Source: Streptomyces tibetensis (GTDB lineage: Bacteria > Actinomycetota > Actinomycetes > Streptomycetales > Streptomycetaceae). From it: 64,000 nucleotides of DNA. The stretch covers positions 62,001 through 126,000 of the forward strand of contig NZ_SZVW01000022.1 in the NCBI RefSeq assembly GCF_007655005.1, in the 5' to 3' direction. Positions within the stretch are counted from its first letter, which is position 1. Each line of letters opens with the position of its first letter. The position numbers and the translations under genes are program-made. The notes under the pieces were generated by a model, which did not search any database, was not told the DNA's origin, and was given only the letters and a program-made list of their open reading frames with translations. This document shows positions 34,651 to 43,073 of the stretch, piece after piece.

Positions 34651-34740
34651 GCCGTCGGATCGCCGCTGCCGCCCCGCCGCCGTCGGATTGCCGCTGCCGC
34701 CCCGCCGCCGTCGGATCGCCGCCACCGCCCCGCCGCCGTC
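34651..34740. repeat. Tandem 28-bp repeats overlapping the end of a DeoR gene
   Basis: The block starting GCCGTCGGA recurs at 34651, 34679, 34707 and, truncated and mutated, at 34735, a constant period of 28 bases. The array lies between two minus-strand genes and its last copy contains the stop codon of the DeoR-family gene. Confidence 0.8.
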
Positions 34741-35518
34741 AGACCGTGACGACCCGCAGCCCGGCCTCCTCGAAGCGCCGTACCGTCTCCGCGTCGGCCG
34801 CCGTGTCCGTGACCAGCGTGTCCACCGCCTCGGCCGCGCAGATCCGGGCGAACGCCCGCTGCCCGAGCTTGCTGGAGTCTGCGGCGACCACCACCCGCTC
34901 CGCCCGCTCACACAGCAGCCGGTTGATCGCCGCCTCGGCCTCGTCGTGCGCCGCCGCACCGTGCGTGACGTCGAAGGCGACGACACCGAGCACCGCCACG
35001 TCGACGGTGATCTGCCCGAGCACCCCGTCCGCGAGCGGCCCGACCAGCTCGTAGGACTGGGCCCGCGCCACCCCGCCGGTCAGCACGATCTTGAACTGGG
35101 GCCGCACCGCCAGCTCGTTCGCGATGTTCAGGGCGTTCGTCACCACGGTCAGCGCGTGCGCCCCTGACCCGAGGTCCCCCCGCACGGCCAGGGCCCGAGC
35201 CACCTCGGTCGTGGTGGTCCCCCCGGTCAGTCCGACTGCCTCGCCCGGCGCCACCAGCTCCGCCACCGCCTTGGCGATGCGCTGCTTCTCCGAGGCGTGG
35301 CGGGCCGTCTTGTAGCGCAGCGGCAGCTCGTAGGACACGCCGTGCACGACCGCGCCACCCCGGGTGCGCACCAGCATCTGCTGCTCGGCGAGCCCGTCGA
35401 AGTCACGGCGGATCGTCGCCGCCGACACCCCGAGCTCCGCCGCCGCGTCCTCGACGTCCAGCCGGCCGCGCTCCACGAGCAGTTCCAGCAGCGCCTTCCA
35501 GCGGGCGTCGCGCGACAT
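34739..35518 (-). CDS. DeoR/GlpR-family transcriptional regulator
   Basis: A 259-residue regulator. The N-terminal helix-turn-helix (about 5-58, LDVEDAAAELGVSAATIRRD) is typical of DeoR. The effector domain carries GLTGGTTTTEVAR, the phosphosugar-binding loop, and VLTGGVARAQSYELVGPLA. It diverges from the SIS-aldolase genes and is likely their repressor, de-repressed by a sugar phosphate. ATG 35518 is preceded by GGAGG. Confidence 0.88.
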   Translation of the reverse strand: MSRDARWKALLELLVERGRLDVEDAAAELGVSAATIRRDFDGLAEQQMLVRTRGGAVVHGVSYELPLRYKTARHASEKQRIAKAVAELVAPGEAVGLTGGTTTTEVARALAVRGDLGSGAHALTVVTNALNIANELAVRPQFKIVLTGGVARAQSYELVGPLADGVLGQITVDVAVLGVVAFDVTHGAAAHDEAEAAINRLLCERAERVVVAADSSKLGQRAFARICAAEAVDTLVTDTAADAETVRRFEEAGLRVVTV

Positions 35519-35571
35519 CCGCACCTCCACGTCTCGATCTCCGGCGACCCTAGCGCACCTGAACCCCACCG

Positions 35572-35591
35572 GATGCTTGATGATGCTCGAA
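35572..35591. promoter_or_regulatory. Direct-repeat candidate operator, DeoR family
   Basis: Two adjacent decamers, GATGCTTGAT (35572-35581) and GATGCTCGAA (35582-35591), match at eight of ten positions. They lie in the shared promoter region of the DeoR regulator and the SIS-domain gene. DeoR-family proteins often use direct repeats. The link is inferred. Confidence 0.45.
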
Positions 35592-35652
35592 AGGTGGCAT
35601 TATCTTGCAGGAACGATCAGATCCGCCGGGCGCGTGGAGTGGAGGGTGCGAG

Positions 35653-36534
35653 ATGACGCATGTCGAGGACGAACTGGCGAGCCAACCCGAGTGCTGGGAG
35701 CGCGCCGCGTCCCAGGCGCCCCGGTTCCTGAAGGCGCTGCCGGCGCCGGGGGAGCGGGTCGCGATCGTCGGCTGCGGAACCTCGTACTTCATGGCACAGG
35801 CAGCCGCGGCCCTGCGCGAGGGCGCGGGCCAGGGCGAGACCGACGCCTTCCCCGCCTCGGAGTTCCCCCACGGCCGCCGCTACGACCGGGTCGTCGCCCT
35901 GACCCGCTCCGGCACCACGACCGAAGTCCTGGACCTGCTGGCCCGGTTGAGGGACGGCACCCGCACCACCGCGATCACCGCCGACCCGGACACGCCCGTG
36001 ATGACGGCCGCCGACGACCTCGCCGTCCTGGACTTCGCCGACGAACGCTCCGTCGTGCAGACCCGGTTCGCGACCACAGCTCTCACCCTGCTGCGCGCCC
36101 ACCTCGGCCTCCACCCCGGCACCGCCGTCACCGACGCGCGCACCGCCCTGACCGAGCCGGTGCCCGAAGGACTCGTGGAATGCGGGCAGTTCACCTTCCT
36201 GGGGCGCGGCTGGACCGTCGGCCTGGCCAACGAGGCCGGGCTGAAGATGCGCGAGGCCGCCCTGGCCTGGGCGGAGGCCTACCCGGCGATGGAGTACCGG
36301 CACGGCCCCATCAGCGTCAGCACAGCGGGCACGGCGACCTGGATGTTCGGGGACGCGCCGGACGGACTCCCCGAACAGGTGCGCGGCACCGGCGCGTCGT
36401 GGATCGCCGGACACCTCGACCCGCTCGCCGAACTGGTCCGCGCCCAGCGCCTCGCGGTCGCCGTCGCCGCGGCCCGCGGACTGGACCCCGACCGCCCGCG
36501 GCACCTCACGCGCTCGGTGATCCTCGCGCCCTGA
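35653..36534 (+). CDS. SIS-domain sugar isomerase/deaminase (AgaS/GlmS-like)
   Basis: A 293-residue protein with two SIS modules, like the isomerase half of GlmS. The first SIS has VAIVGCGTSYFMAQ (sugar-phosphate loop) and the LTRSGTTTEVLDLL turn. The second has EAGLKMREAALAWAEAYP and the MEYRHGP motif. Relatives deaminate or isomerise galactosamine- or glucosamine-phosphates, or deglycate fructosamine-phosphates. GGAGG precedes ATG 35653. It is followed 116 bases later by a class II aldolase, a pairing typical of amino-sugar catabolism. Confidence 0.82.
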   Translation: MTHVEDELASQPECWERAASQAPRFLKALPAPGERVAIVGCGTSYFMAQAAAALREGAGQGETDAFPASEFPHGRRYDRVVALTRSGTTTEVLDLLARLRDGTRTTAITADPDTPVMTAADDLAVLDFADERSVVQTRFATTALTLLRAHLGLHPGTAVTDARTALTEPVPEGLVECGQFTFLGRGWTVGLANEAGLKMREAALAWAEAYPAMEYRHGPISVSTAGTATWMFGDAPDGLPEQVRGTGASWIAGHLDPLAELVRAQRLAVAVAAARGLDPDRPRHLTRSVILAP

Positions 36535-36650
36535 CCCGGGGCCTGTCGCCCGGACCACGCCGCGGGGGCGTGGCCCCGCACACGTGAGGCGACCACGGGC
36601 CGCAGCCGATCCCCGCGACCTGAACCGGACCACAGGCCCCAGGAGACCAC

Positions 36651-37511
36651 GTGCCCCTCACCACCACCGGCGAACTCGTCACCTCCGCCGCAGCCGGCCG
36701 CTCGGCCGTCGCCTCCTTCAACGTCATCACCCTGGAGCACGTCGAGGCCGTCATCGCGGGCGCCGAGTCGGTCCGCACCCCTGTCGTCCTCCAGGTCAGC
36801 GAGAACGCGGTGAAATTCCGCGGCGGACAGCTGCTCCCGCTCGCCCGCGCTGCCCTCACCGCGGCCGAACACGCCGCCGTACCGGTCGCGTTGCACCTCG
36901 ACCATGTGCAGAGCGACACCCTGTTGCACCAGGCCGCGGACGCCGGGTTCAGCTCCGTGATGTACGACGCGGCCCAGCTGCCCTACGCGGAGAACCTCGC
37001 GGCGACCCGGGCAGCGGTCGCCTGGGCGCACACCCAAGGGCTGTGGATCGAAGCCGAGTTGGGCCAGATCGGCGGCAAGAACGGCAGACCCCCGCTGGAC
37101 GCGCACGCCCCCGGCGCCCGCACCGACCCCGACGAGGCACGGGCGTTCGTCGCCGACTCGGGTGTCGACGCCCTCGCCGTCGCCATCGGCAGCTCCCACG
37201 CCATGACCACCCGCACCGCCGCCCTCGACCACGCCCTGCTGAAACGCCTGTCGGCCGCACTGGACGTCCCGCTCGTCCTGCACGGCTCCTCCGGCGTCCC
37301 GGACGAGGAACTCACGGCGGCCGTGGCGGGCGGCATCACCAAGGTCAACATCGGCACGGCCCTGAACATCGCGCTGACCGGAGCGATCCGGGAGTTCCTC
37401 ACCGACCGGCCCGAGGAGGTCGACCCGCGCAGCTACCTGACCCTCGCGCGGGAGGCGATGACCCGGACGGTGGCGAGGACCCTGCAGACCCTCGGCGCCG
37501 CTACCGCTTGA
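36651..37511 (+). CDS. Class II aldolase (tagatose/fructose-bisphosphate type)
   Basis: A 286-residue zinc-dependent aldolase, splitting a ketose-1,6-bisphosphate into two trioses. The Zn and catalytic residues fit the family: HLDHVQS (Asp then His), GSSHA and LHGSSGVPDEEL, ending with IGTALNIALTGA. The typical GT/NSHG motif reads GSSHA. AGGAG precedes the GTG start. Genetic context (DeoR regulator, SIS protein) favours a tagatose-bisphosphate, galactosamine or similar role over glycolysis. Its 3' end overlaps the RlmG gene on the other strand by 11 bases. Confidence 0.88.
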   Translation: MPLTTTGELVTSAAAGRSAVASFNVITLEHVEAVIAGAESVRTPVVLQVSENAVKFRGGQLLPLARAALTAAEHAAVPVALHLDHVQSDTLLHQAADAGFSSVMYDAAQLPYAENLAATRAAVAWAHTQGLWIEAELGQIGGKNGRPPLDAHAPGARTDPDEARAFVADSGVDALAVAIGSSHAMTTRTAALDHALLKRLSAALDVPLVLHGSSGVPDEELTAAVAGGITKVNIGTALNIALTGAIREFLTDRPEEVDPRSYLTLAREAMTRTVARTLQTLGAATA

Positions 37512-38643
37512 CGGCCTTCAGCACCACGAACTTCGGGTCGCTCGCCACGAGCCGGCTGTTGCCGAACAGCTTCCGCAGCTTGACGTGGTAGCCCAGGTGC
37601 CGGTTGCCGACCACCCACAGCTCCCCGCCCGGCCGCAACGCGCGCCGCGCCCCGGTGAACATCCGCCAGGCCGTGGCGTCCGTCGTCGCCTGGTGGGAGT
37701 GGAACGGCGGGTTGTTCAGGACCAGGTCGACACTGCCGGACGGCACGCCCGCCAGCCCGTCCCCGACCCGGAACTCGGCCTGCCCCGGCACGCCGTTCGC
37801 CTTGTACGTCGCCTCCGCCGAGGCCACGGCCTGGAACGACTCGTCGACGAACAGCACCTCGGCACCCGGGTCGGCCAGTGCCACCGACGTACCCACCACG
37901 CCGTTGCCGCATCCCAGGTCCACCACCCGGCCACCCCGCCCCTCGGGTAGATGGCGGAGGAGGAACCGCGTCCCGATGTCGAGCCGGTCGGCGCAGAACA
38001 CCCCGGCGTGGTTGACGACCGTCCCGCGCGAGGCGGGACCGATGCCGTCCGGCAGCGTGTAGACGTACGGCCACGGGCTGGCGGGCCGCTCCAGCGCGGG
38101 GTCCGGCGTGCAGAAGATCAGCCGGGCCTTCTTCTCGGCGAGGGAGGTGCGGGTCGGGCCGAGGATCCGCTCGAACAACTGAAGCGTCGAGGTGTGGATC
38201 TCCTTCACCATGCCCGTGCCGACCACGACCGTCCCCGCGTGCACCGCCGGCGCCAGCCGCAGCAACTGGTCCTCCAGCAGCGCCAGGCTCTTGGGCACCC
38301 GAACCAGCAGCACGTCGATCCGCCCGGGCGGCGGATCCTGCGTGGTGAGCAGCCGCACCGACCCCGGCTCGACCCCGGCCCGCGCGAGGTTGGCGCGGGT
38401 CGCCTCCTGCGCGAGCCAGGAGTCGGTGATCTGCACCGGCCGGTGCGCCGCGAGCGCCGTGACCAGCGCACCCCAGCGGTCCCCGAGCACCACGACCGAG
38501 CCGTCCAGCGGCACCCGCTCCGCGGCCACATACCTCAGCAGGTACTCGTCCGAGGCGTCCCAGGCGCGCAGCCGGTCGCGCGGGTCCTCGGGGAAACGGG
38601 TCAGCGCCGGCTCGCCCCACGGCGTCTTCATGCGGTCGTCCAT
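37501..38643 (-). CDS. rlmG: Ribosomal RNA guanine-N2 methyltransferase, RlmG-like
   Basis: A 380-residue two-domain methyltransferase like RlmG/RsmC, which methylate the N2 of a guanine in rRNA. The N-terminal half is a degenerate methyltransferase fold. The C-terminal half has the SAM motif VVDLGCGNGVVG (about 241-252), the acidic VDES, and the catalytic NNPPF motif at about 308-312. Length fits RlmG (23S G1835). ATG 38631 is an alternative start. It is divergent from the AlkB-like gene. Confidence 0.8.
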   Translation of the reverse strand: MDDRMKTPWGEPALTRFPEDPRDRLRAWDASDEYLLRYVAAERVPLDGSVVVLGDRWGALVTALAAHRPVQITDSWLAQEATRANLARAGVEPGSVRLLTTQDPPPGRIDVLLVRVPKSLALLEDQLLRLAPAVHAGTVVVGTGMVKEIHTSTLQLFERILGPTRTSLAEKKARLIFCTPDPALERPASPWPYVYTLPDGIGPASRGTVVNHAGVFCADRLDIGTRFLLRHLPEGRGGRVVDLGCGNGVVGTSVALADPGAEVLFVDESFQAVASAEATYKANGVPGQAEFRVGDGLAGVPSGSVDLVLNNPPFHSHQATTDATAWRMFTGARRALRPGGELWVVGNRHLGYHVKLRKLFGNSRLVASDPKFVVLKAVKR

Positions 38644-38699
38644 CGTGCGACCAGGCTAGCCGAGCCGCAGCTCAGGGTGTGTCGGGCACCATGGAAGGC

Positions 38700-39434
38700 A
38701 TGGACGCCGAGCTGTTCCCGAGGGCCCGTACGCAGGTCGCGCCCGGCGCCGTGCACCTGCCCGACTGGCTGGACGCGGTACGCCAGTCGGAGCTGCTCGA
38801 CGCCTGCCGCGACTGGGCCCGGCCACCCGCCGGGCTGCGCACGGTCCGCACCCCAGGCGGCGGCACCATGACCGCCCGGCAGGTCTGCCTGGGCTGGCAC
38901 TGGTACCCGTACGCCTACGCCCGCACGGTCGCCGACGGGGACGGCGCGCCGGTGAAGCCGTTCCCGCCGTGGCTCGGCGAACTGGGCCGCCGGGCCGTCC
39001 GCGACACCCTCGGGGGACCCGCGCCGGACTACGACATCGCGCTGATCAACTTCTACGACGCCGACGCCCGCATGGGCATGCACCGCGACAGCGACGAGAA
39101 GTCGCACGCCCCGGTGGTGTCGCTCAGCCTCGGCGACACCTGCGTCTTCCGCTTCGGCAACACCGCGACGCGCACCCGTCCCTACACCGACGTCGAGCTG
39201 CGCAGCGGCGACCTGTTCGTCTTCGGCGGCCCCTCCCGTCTCGCCTATCACGGGGTCCCCCGCATCCACCCCGGGACGGCATCGCCGGGGCTGGGGCTGA
39301 CCGGGCGGCTCAACATCACGCTCCGGGTGAGCGGCCTGCGGCGCCCGCCGGACGGCGACCCCGGCCGCACGGCGAGGCCCGGCGGGCACGCTCGGCCACC
39401 GTCCCGGCGGATCATGGGAGACTCGCCCTCATGA
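38700..39434 (+). CDS. AlkB-like 2-oxoglutarate/Fe(II) dioxygenase
   Basis: About 244 residues. The iron site is visible as HRDSDE (His-x-Asp, MHRDSDEKS) and the distal His in AYHGVPRI. The 2-oxoglutarate-binding Arg is in GRLNITLRVSG. INFYDADARMGMH is an AlkB signature. The enzyme likely repairs alkylated bases in DNA or RNA. Start 38700 matches where homology begins; ATG 38691 is also possible. The C-terminal tail is Pro/Arg-rich. The stop overlaps the next start (ATGA). Confidence 0.85.
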   Translation: MDAELFPRARTQVAPGAVHLPDWLDAVRQSELLDACRDWARPPAGLRTVRTPGGGTMTARQVCLGWHWYPYAYARTVADGDGAPVKPFPPWLGELGRRAVRDTLGGPAPDYDIALINFYDADARMGMHRDSDEKSHAPVVSLSLGDTCVFRFGNTATRTRPYTDVELRSGDLFVFGGPSRLAYHGVPRIHPGTASPGLGLTGRLNITLRVSGLRRPPDGDPGRTARPGGHARPPSRRIMGDSPS

Positions 39435-40678
39435 GCGGGAAGGCGGACCCCCGGCAGTCGGGGAACGGGAGCACTTCGAGGGCGCGGCTGGACCGGGGGC
39501 GCGGAGCGCTCGGACCCGCACTGGAGCTCGTGCACACCGGACGCGCCCCGACCCGGGCCGTGCTCACCGCCGAGCTCGGGGTGACGCGGGCGACCGCGGG
39601 TGCCGTCGCCGTCGAGCTGGAGGCACTCGGGCTGATCCGGGTCGACGCCCGCCCCGGCGCGGCGGCCGGCTCGCAGGGCAGGCCCTCCCACAGACTGGCC
39701 GTCGCCGACGACGGGCCCGTCGTGCTCGCCGCGCAGGTGCACGCCGACGGGTTCCGGGCGGCGCTGGTCGGACTGGGCGGCCGGATCGTCGCCACCGCGC
39801 CCGGCTGCGAGGTCGTCGACGCCGACCCGGCCAAGGTGCTGGCCTCGGTCGTCACGGCCGGTGCCGAACTGCTGCGCGAGACAGGGCTGCGGTGCGTGGG
39901 CGCGGGCCTCGCCGTACCCTCCGCCGTCGCCGAACCCGAGGGGCTGGCGCTGAACCCGCTCCACCTGGCCTGGCCCGCGGGCGCGCCCGTGCGGGACATC
40001 TTCGCCGAGCAGGTGCGCGCGGCCGGCATCGACGGACCCGCGTTCGCCGCGAACGACGTCAACCTCGCCGCGCTCGCCGAGCACCGGCACGGCGCCGGCC
40101 GTGGCTCCCGTGATCTGCTGTGCGTGGCCACCGGCCACCGCGGCGTCGGCGGCGCGCTCGTCCTCGACGGCCGCCTGCACCGGGGCAGTTCGGGCCTCGC
40201 GCTGGAGGTCGGGCACCTCACCGTGCACCCCGAGGGCCGCCCCTGCCACTGCGGCAGCCGCGGCTGCCTCGACGTGGAGACCGACCCGCTGGCCTTCCTC
40301 ACGGAGGCCGGACGCGAACCGGGCCCCGAGGTGTCCCTGCTCCAGCAGTCCATCGACCTGATCCGCCACCACTACGACGACCCGGGCGTCCGCACCGCCG
40401 CCGAGGCCCTCATCGACCGCCTCGGCCTCGGACTCGCCGGCCTGGTCAACATCCTCAACCCGGACCGCATCATCCTCGGCGGCCTGCACCGCACCCTCCT
40501 CGACGCCGACCCGGGCCGCCTGCGCGCGGTCGTGGCCGACCGCAGCCTGTGGGGCCAGAGCGGTGGTGTCCCCATCCTGCCCTGCACCCTCGACCACAAC
40601 AGCCTGGTCGGCGCGGCGGAACTGGCCTGGCAGCCGGTCCTGGACGATCCGCTGGGGGCGCTGGCCCCGCGGGCGTGA
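39431..40678 (+). CDS. ROK-family sugar regulator or kinase
   Basis: A 415-residue ROK protein. An N-terminal winged helix (about 28-75, LTAELGVTRATAGAVAVELEALGL) marks it as a repressor-type ROK. The sugar-kinase fold follows, with the zinc motif CHCGSRGCLD (about 275-284) and the EVGHLTVHPEG segment. The phosphate-binding DxGGT of kinase members is not apparent, so a regulator is more likely than a kinase. It is coupled to the AlkB-like gene by ATGA. Confidence 0.85.
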   Translation: MSGKADPRQSGNGSTSRARLDRGRGALGPALELVHTGRAPTRAVLTAELGVTRATAGAVAVELEALGLIRVDARPGAAAGSQGRPSHRLAVADDGPVVLAAQVHADGFRAALVGLGGRIVATAPGCEVVDADPAKVLASVVTAGAELLRETGLRCVGAGLAVPSAVAEPEGLALNPLHLAWPAGAPVRDIFAEQVRAAGIDGPAFAANDVNLAALAEHRHGAGRGSRDLLCVATGHRGVGGALVLDGRLHRGSSGLALEVGHLTVHPEGRPCHCGSRGCLDVETDPLAFLTEAGREPGPEVSLLQQSIDLIRHHYDDPGVRTAAEALIDRLGLGLAGLVNILNPDRIILGGLHRTLLDADPGRLRAVVADRSLWGQSGGVPILPCTLDHNSLVGAAELAWQPVLDDPLGALAPRA

Positions 40679-40820
40679 GCGGTCGTCGGTCGCGAGGCCG
40701 CGAGAGTGACCCCACTGGTGTCAGGCTTGTCCGCGCCGCTTCCGGGAAGGCGCGCCGCTGAGCGGGCAGGCTGATCCGCAGGCAGTCCGCCCGCACCGCA
40801 CCACCGAGGAAGTTGACGCA

Positions 40821-41711
40821 ATGACCGACACACTCACCGTGAGCGTCCTGGGCACCGGCATCATGGGCGCCGCGATGGCCCGCAATCTCGCCCGGGCCGG
40901 ACATACCGTCCACGCCTGGAACCGCACCCGTGCCAAGGCCGAGCCACTGGCCGACGAGGGCGTGGAAATCGCCGACAGCCCCGCGCAGGCGGTCCAGGAC
41001 GCCGATGTCGTCCTGACCATGCTCTACGACGGCCCCGCGGCCCTGACCACCATGCGTGAGGCGGCCCCCGCCCTGCGACCCGGCACCGTCTGGGTGCAGT
41101 CGACCACCGCGGGCATCGAGGGCGTCGCCGAGCTGGCCGCCTTCGCCCGCGACCACGGCCTGGTCTTCTACGACGCCCCCGTCCTCGGCACCCGCCAGCC
41201 CGCCGAGGCCGGGAAGCTGACCGTGCTCGCGGCCGGCCCCACCGAGGGCCGCGAGAAGGTGACGCCGGTCTTCGACGCCGTAGGCGCCCGGACCGTGTGG
41301 AGCGGCGAGGACGGAGCGCAGGCCGGTGCCACCCGGCTGAAGCTGGTGGCCAACAGCTGGGTCCTGGCCGTCACGGCCGCCGTCGGCGAGGCCCTCGCCC
41401 TGTCCAAGGCCCTCGGCGTCGACCCGCACGGCTTCTTCGACCTCGTCGCCGGCGGCCCCCTCGACATGGGCTATCTGCGCGCCAAGTCCGATCTCGTCCT
41501 CGAAGACAGGCTCACGCCGCCCCAGTTCGCGGTGGGCACCGCCGCCAAGGACGCCCGGCTCATCGTCCGGGCCGGCGCGGAGAACGGTGTCCGCCTGGAC
41601 GTCGCCGAAGCGACCGTCGCCCGTATGGAGCGGGCCGCCGCCCAGGGTCACGCCGACGAGGACATGGTCGCGGCCTACTTCGCCAGCTTCGACGAGAAGA
41701 CCGACTCCTAG
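40821..41711 (+). CDS. NAD(P)-dependent beta-hydroxyacid dehydrogenase
   Basis: A 296-residue 3-hydroxyisobutyrate dehydrogenase-type enzyme. The dinucleotide motif is VLGTGIMGAAMARNLARAGH (about 9-28). The catalytic Lys lies in RLKLVANSW. The substrate loop DAPVLGTRQPAEAG departs from the usual DAPVSGG, so the substrate may be unusual. It precedes the flavin/F420 protein gene by 12 bases, likely in one operon. Confidence 0.85.
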   Translation: MTDTLTVSVLGTGIMGAAMARNLARAGHTVHAWNRTRAKAEPLADEGVEIADSPAQAVQDADVVLTMLYDGPAALTTMREAAPALRPGTVWVQSTTAGIEGVAELAAFARDHGLVFYDAPVLGTRQPAEAGKLTVLAAGPTEGREKVTPVFDAVGARTVWSGEDGAQAGATRLKLVANSWVLAVTAAVGEALALSKALGVDPHGFFDLVAGGPLDMGYLRAKSDLVLEDRLTPPQFAVGTAAKDARLIVRAGAENGVRLDVAEATVARMERAAAQGHADEDMVAAYFASFDEKTDS

Positions 41712-41723
41712 GAGGTTCCTCCC

Positions 41724-42146
41724 ATGTCCAAGCCGCCGCTGCCGCCCGAGGCCGAGGCCCTGCTGAGCAAGCCCAACCCGTGCGTCATGGCCACGCTGCG
41801 CTCCGACGGCGCCCCCGTCTCCACCGCCACGTGGTACGCGTGGAAGGACGGCCGTGTGCTGATCAACCTCGACGAGGGCCGGGTACGTCTCAAGCACCTG
41901 CGCCGCGACCCGCGTGTCACCCTCACCGTCCTCGCCGGCGACGACTGGTACACCCACGTCACCCTCATCGGCCGCGTCACCGAGACGTACGCCGACGAGG
42001 ACCTGGCCGACATCGACCTCCTCGCCCGGCACTACACCGGCAAGCCCTACCCGGACCGCGTGCGCCCCCGGGTCAGTGCCTGGATCGAGGTCGACCGCTG
42101 GCACGGCTGGGGCTCGATGAAGGACAGCGACCAAGCCGGCGGCTGA
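41724..42146 (+). CDS. PPOX-class F420-dependent oxidoreductase
   Basis: A 140-residue split beta-barrel protein of the actinobacterial PPOX family, which binds F420 or FMN. The cofactor region VRLKHLRRDPRVTLTVL is characteristic. The preceding AGGAGG ribosome site is part of GGAGGTTCCTCC, an inverted repeat that could fold back on itself. It ends 6 bases before the stop of the convergent phosphotriesterase-like gene. Confidence 0.82.
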   Translation: MSKPPLPPEAEALLSKPNPCVMATLRSDGAPVSTATWYAWKDGRVLINLDEGRVRLKHLRRDPRVTLTVLAGDDWYTHVTLIGRVTETYADEDLADIDLLARHYTGKPYPDRVRPRVSAWIEVDRWHGWGSMKDSDQAGG

Positions 42147-42152
42147 GGCCGG

Positions 42153-43073
42153 TCACCGCACCAGCCGGCGCCACTCGGTCCCGAACGCCCGGCCCGGGTT
42201 CTCCGTGAGGATGCGCCCCACCAGCTCCTCGCCCACGGCCTGCACGAGCCGTGGCCGCACCCGGCGCAGCAGGTACGGCATGCCGGGGCCGCCGTCCACC
42301 GAGCGGGCGGCGGCCGTGGTGGTGTCCGCGCCCAGCAGCAGCCGGTCGCCGAACCCGGCGTCCGCGAGGGCCCGGACGGCGTCCGGCATCCGCCAGTCGG
42401 TGGCGTGGTGGGTGCGGGACGGCCCGTCGAAGGCCAGATAGCAGCCGTACTGCGCCGCCTGCCGGTGCACCACCAGGTCGGGGGAGCGGTTGAGGTGCCC
42501 GAGCACCACCCGGTCCGGCGGGACCCTCAACCGCCCGCAGAGCAGGTCCAGTACGTCCAGCGCGCCGGTCCCCATCTCCAGGTGCACGGTGATCGTCGCG
42601 CCCGTGGCGTGATGCGCCTCGGCCGCCGCCGTCATGGTCCAGCGGGCGTGCGCGTCCAGCGCGTGGAAACCGCCCGCGACCTTGACGAGCCCCGCCCGCA
42701 CCCCCGACGTCCCGATGCCCTCGGTGAGTTCGGAGACGAAGACCTCGGCGAGCCGGCTCCGCAGCCCGGCGAGCGTGTCCTCGTCGTAGTGCACGGCCTG
42801 GTGCAGACCGGTCGCGGCGACCACGTGGACACCGGTCTCCCGGGACAGCGGCGGCAGATCGGCCACCCGCCGCCCGAGCCCGTACGGCGTCCACTGCACC
42901 ACGGCCCCGCCGCCCTGCTCCCGGAACGCCGCCAGCTCCGCCCGCGCCGCCGTCACACTGCGCAGCTCCTGGCCGGGAAGCAGTGGACTGCCGAAGAACA
43001 GATGGTCGTGGGCGTCGCACACCCCCAGGTCCGCCGGCGACACGTCTCCCAGCACCGTGCGGACCGCGCTCAC
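42153..43073 (-). CDS. Phosphotriesterase-family hydrolase (lactonase-like)
   Basis: A 306-residue amidohydrolase of the PTE family. All expected metal ligands are present: DAHDH (two His), Lys in GLVKVAGG (the carboxylated residue), His in TVHLEMG, His in LGHLNRSPD and Asp in LLGADTT. Relatives are lactonases, phosphotriesterases or organophosphate hydrolases. GTG 43073 overlaps the upstream stop as GTGA. It forms a unit with a DUF4865 gene and a TetR regulator. The substrate is unknown. Confidence 0.85.
   Translation of the reverse strand: MSAVRTVLGDVSPADLGVCDAHDHLFFGSPLLPGQELRSVTAARAELAAFREQGGGAVVQWTPYGLGRRVADLPPLSRETGVHVVAATGLHQAVHYDEDTLAGLRSRLAEVFVSELTEGIGTSGVRAGLVKVAGGFHALDAHARWTMTAAAEAHHATGATITVHLEMGTGALDVLDLLCGRLRVPPDRVVLGHLNRSPDLVVHRQAAQYGCYLAFDGPSRTHHATDWRMPDAVRALADAGFGDRLLLGADTTTAAARSVDGGPGMPYLLRRVRPRLVQAVGEELVGRILTENPGRAFGTEWRRLVR

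Noticed and set aside
32776..34986. Longer start for the GH15 gene
   Set aside because: The added N-terminus is translated from the 28-bp repeat and the overlapping regulator end, and lacks a ribosome site.
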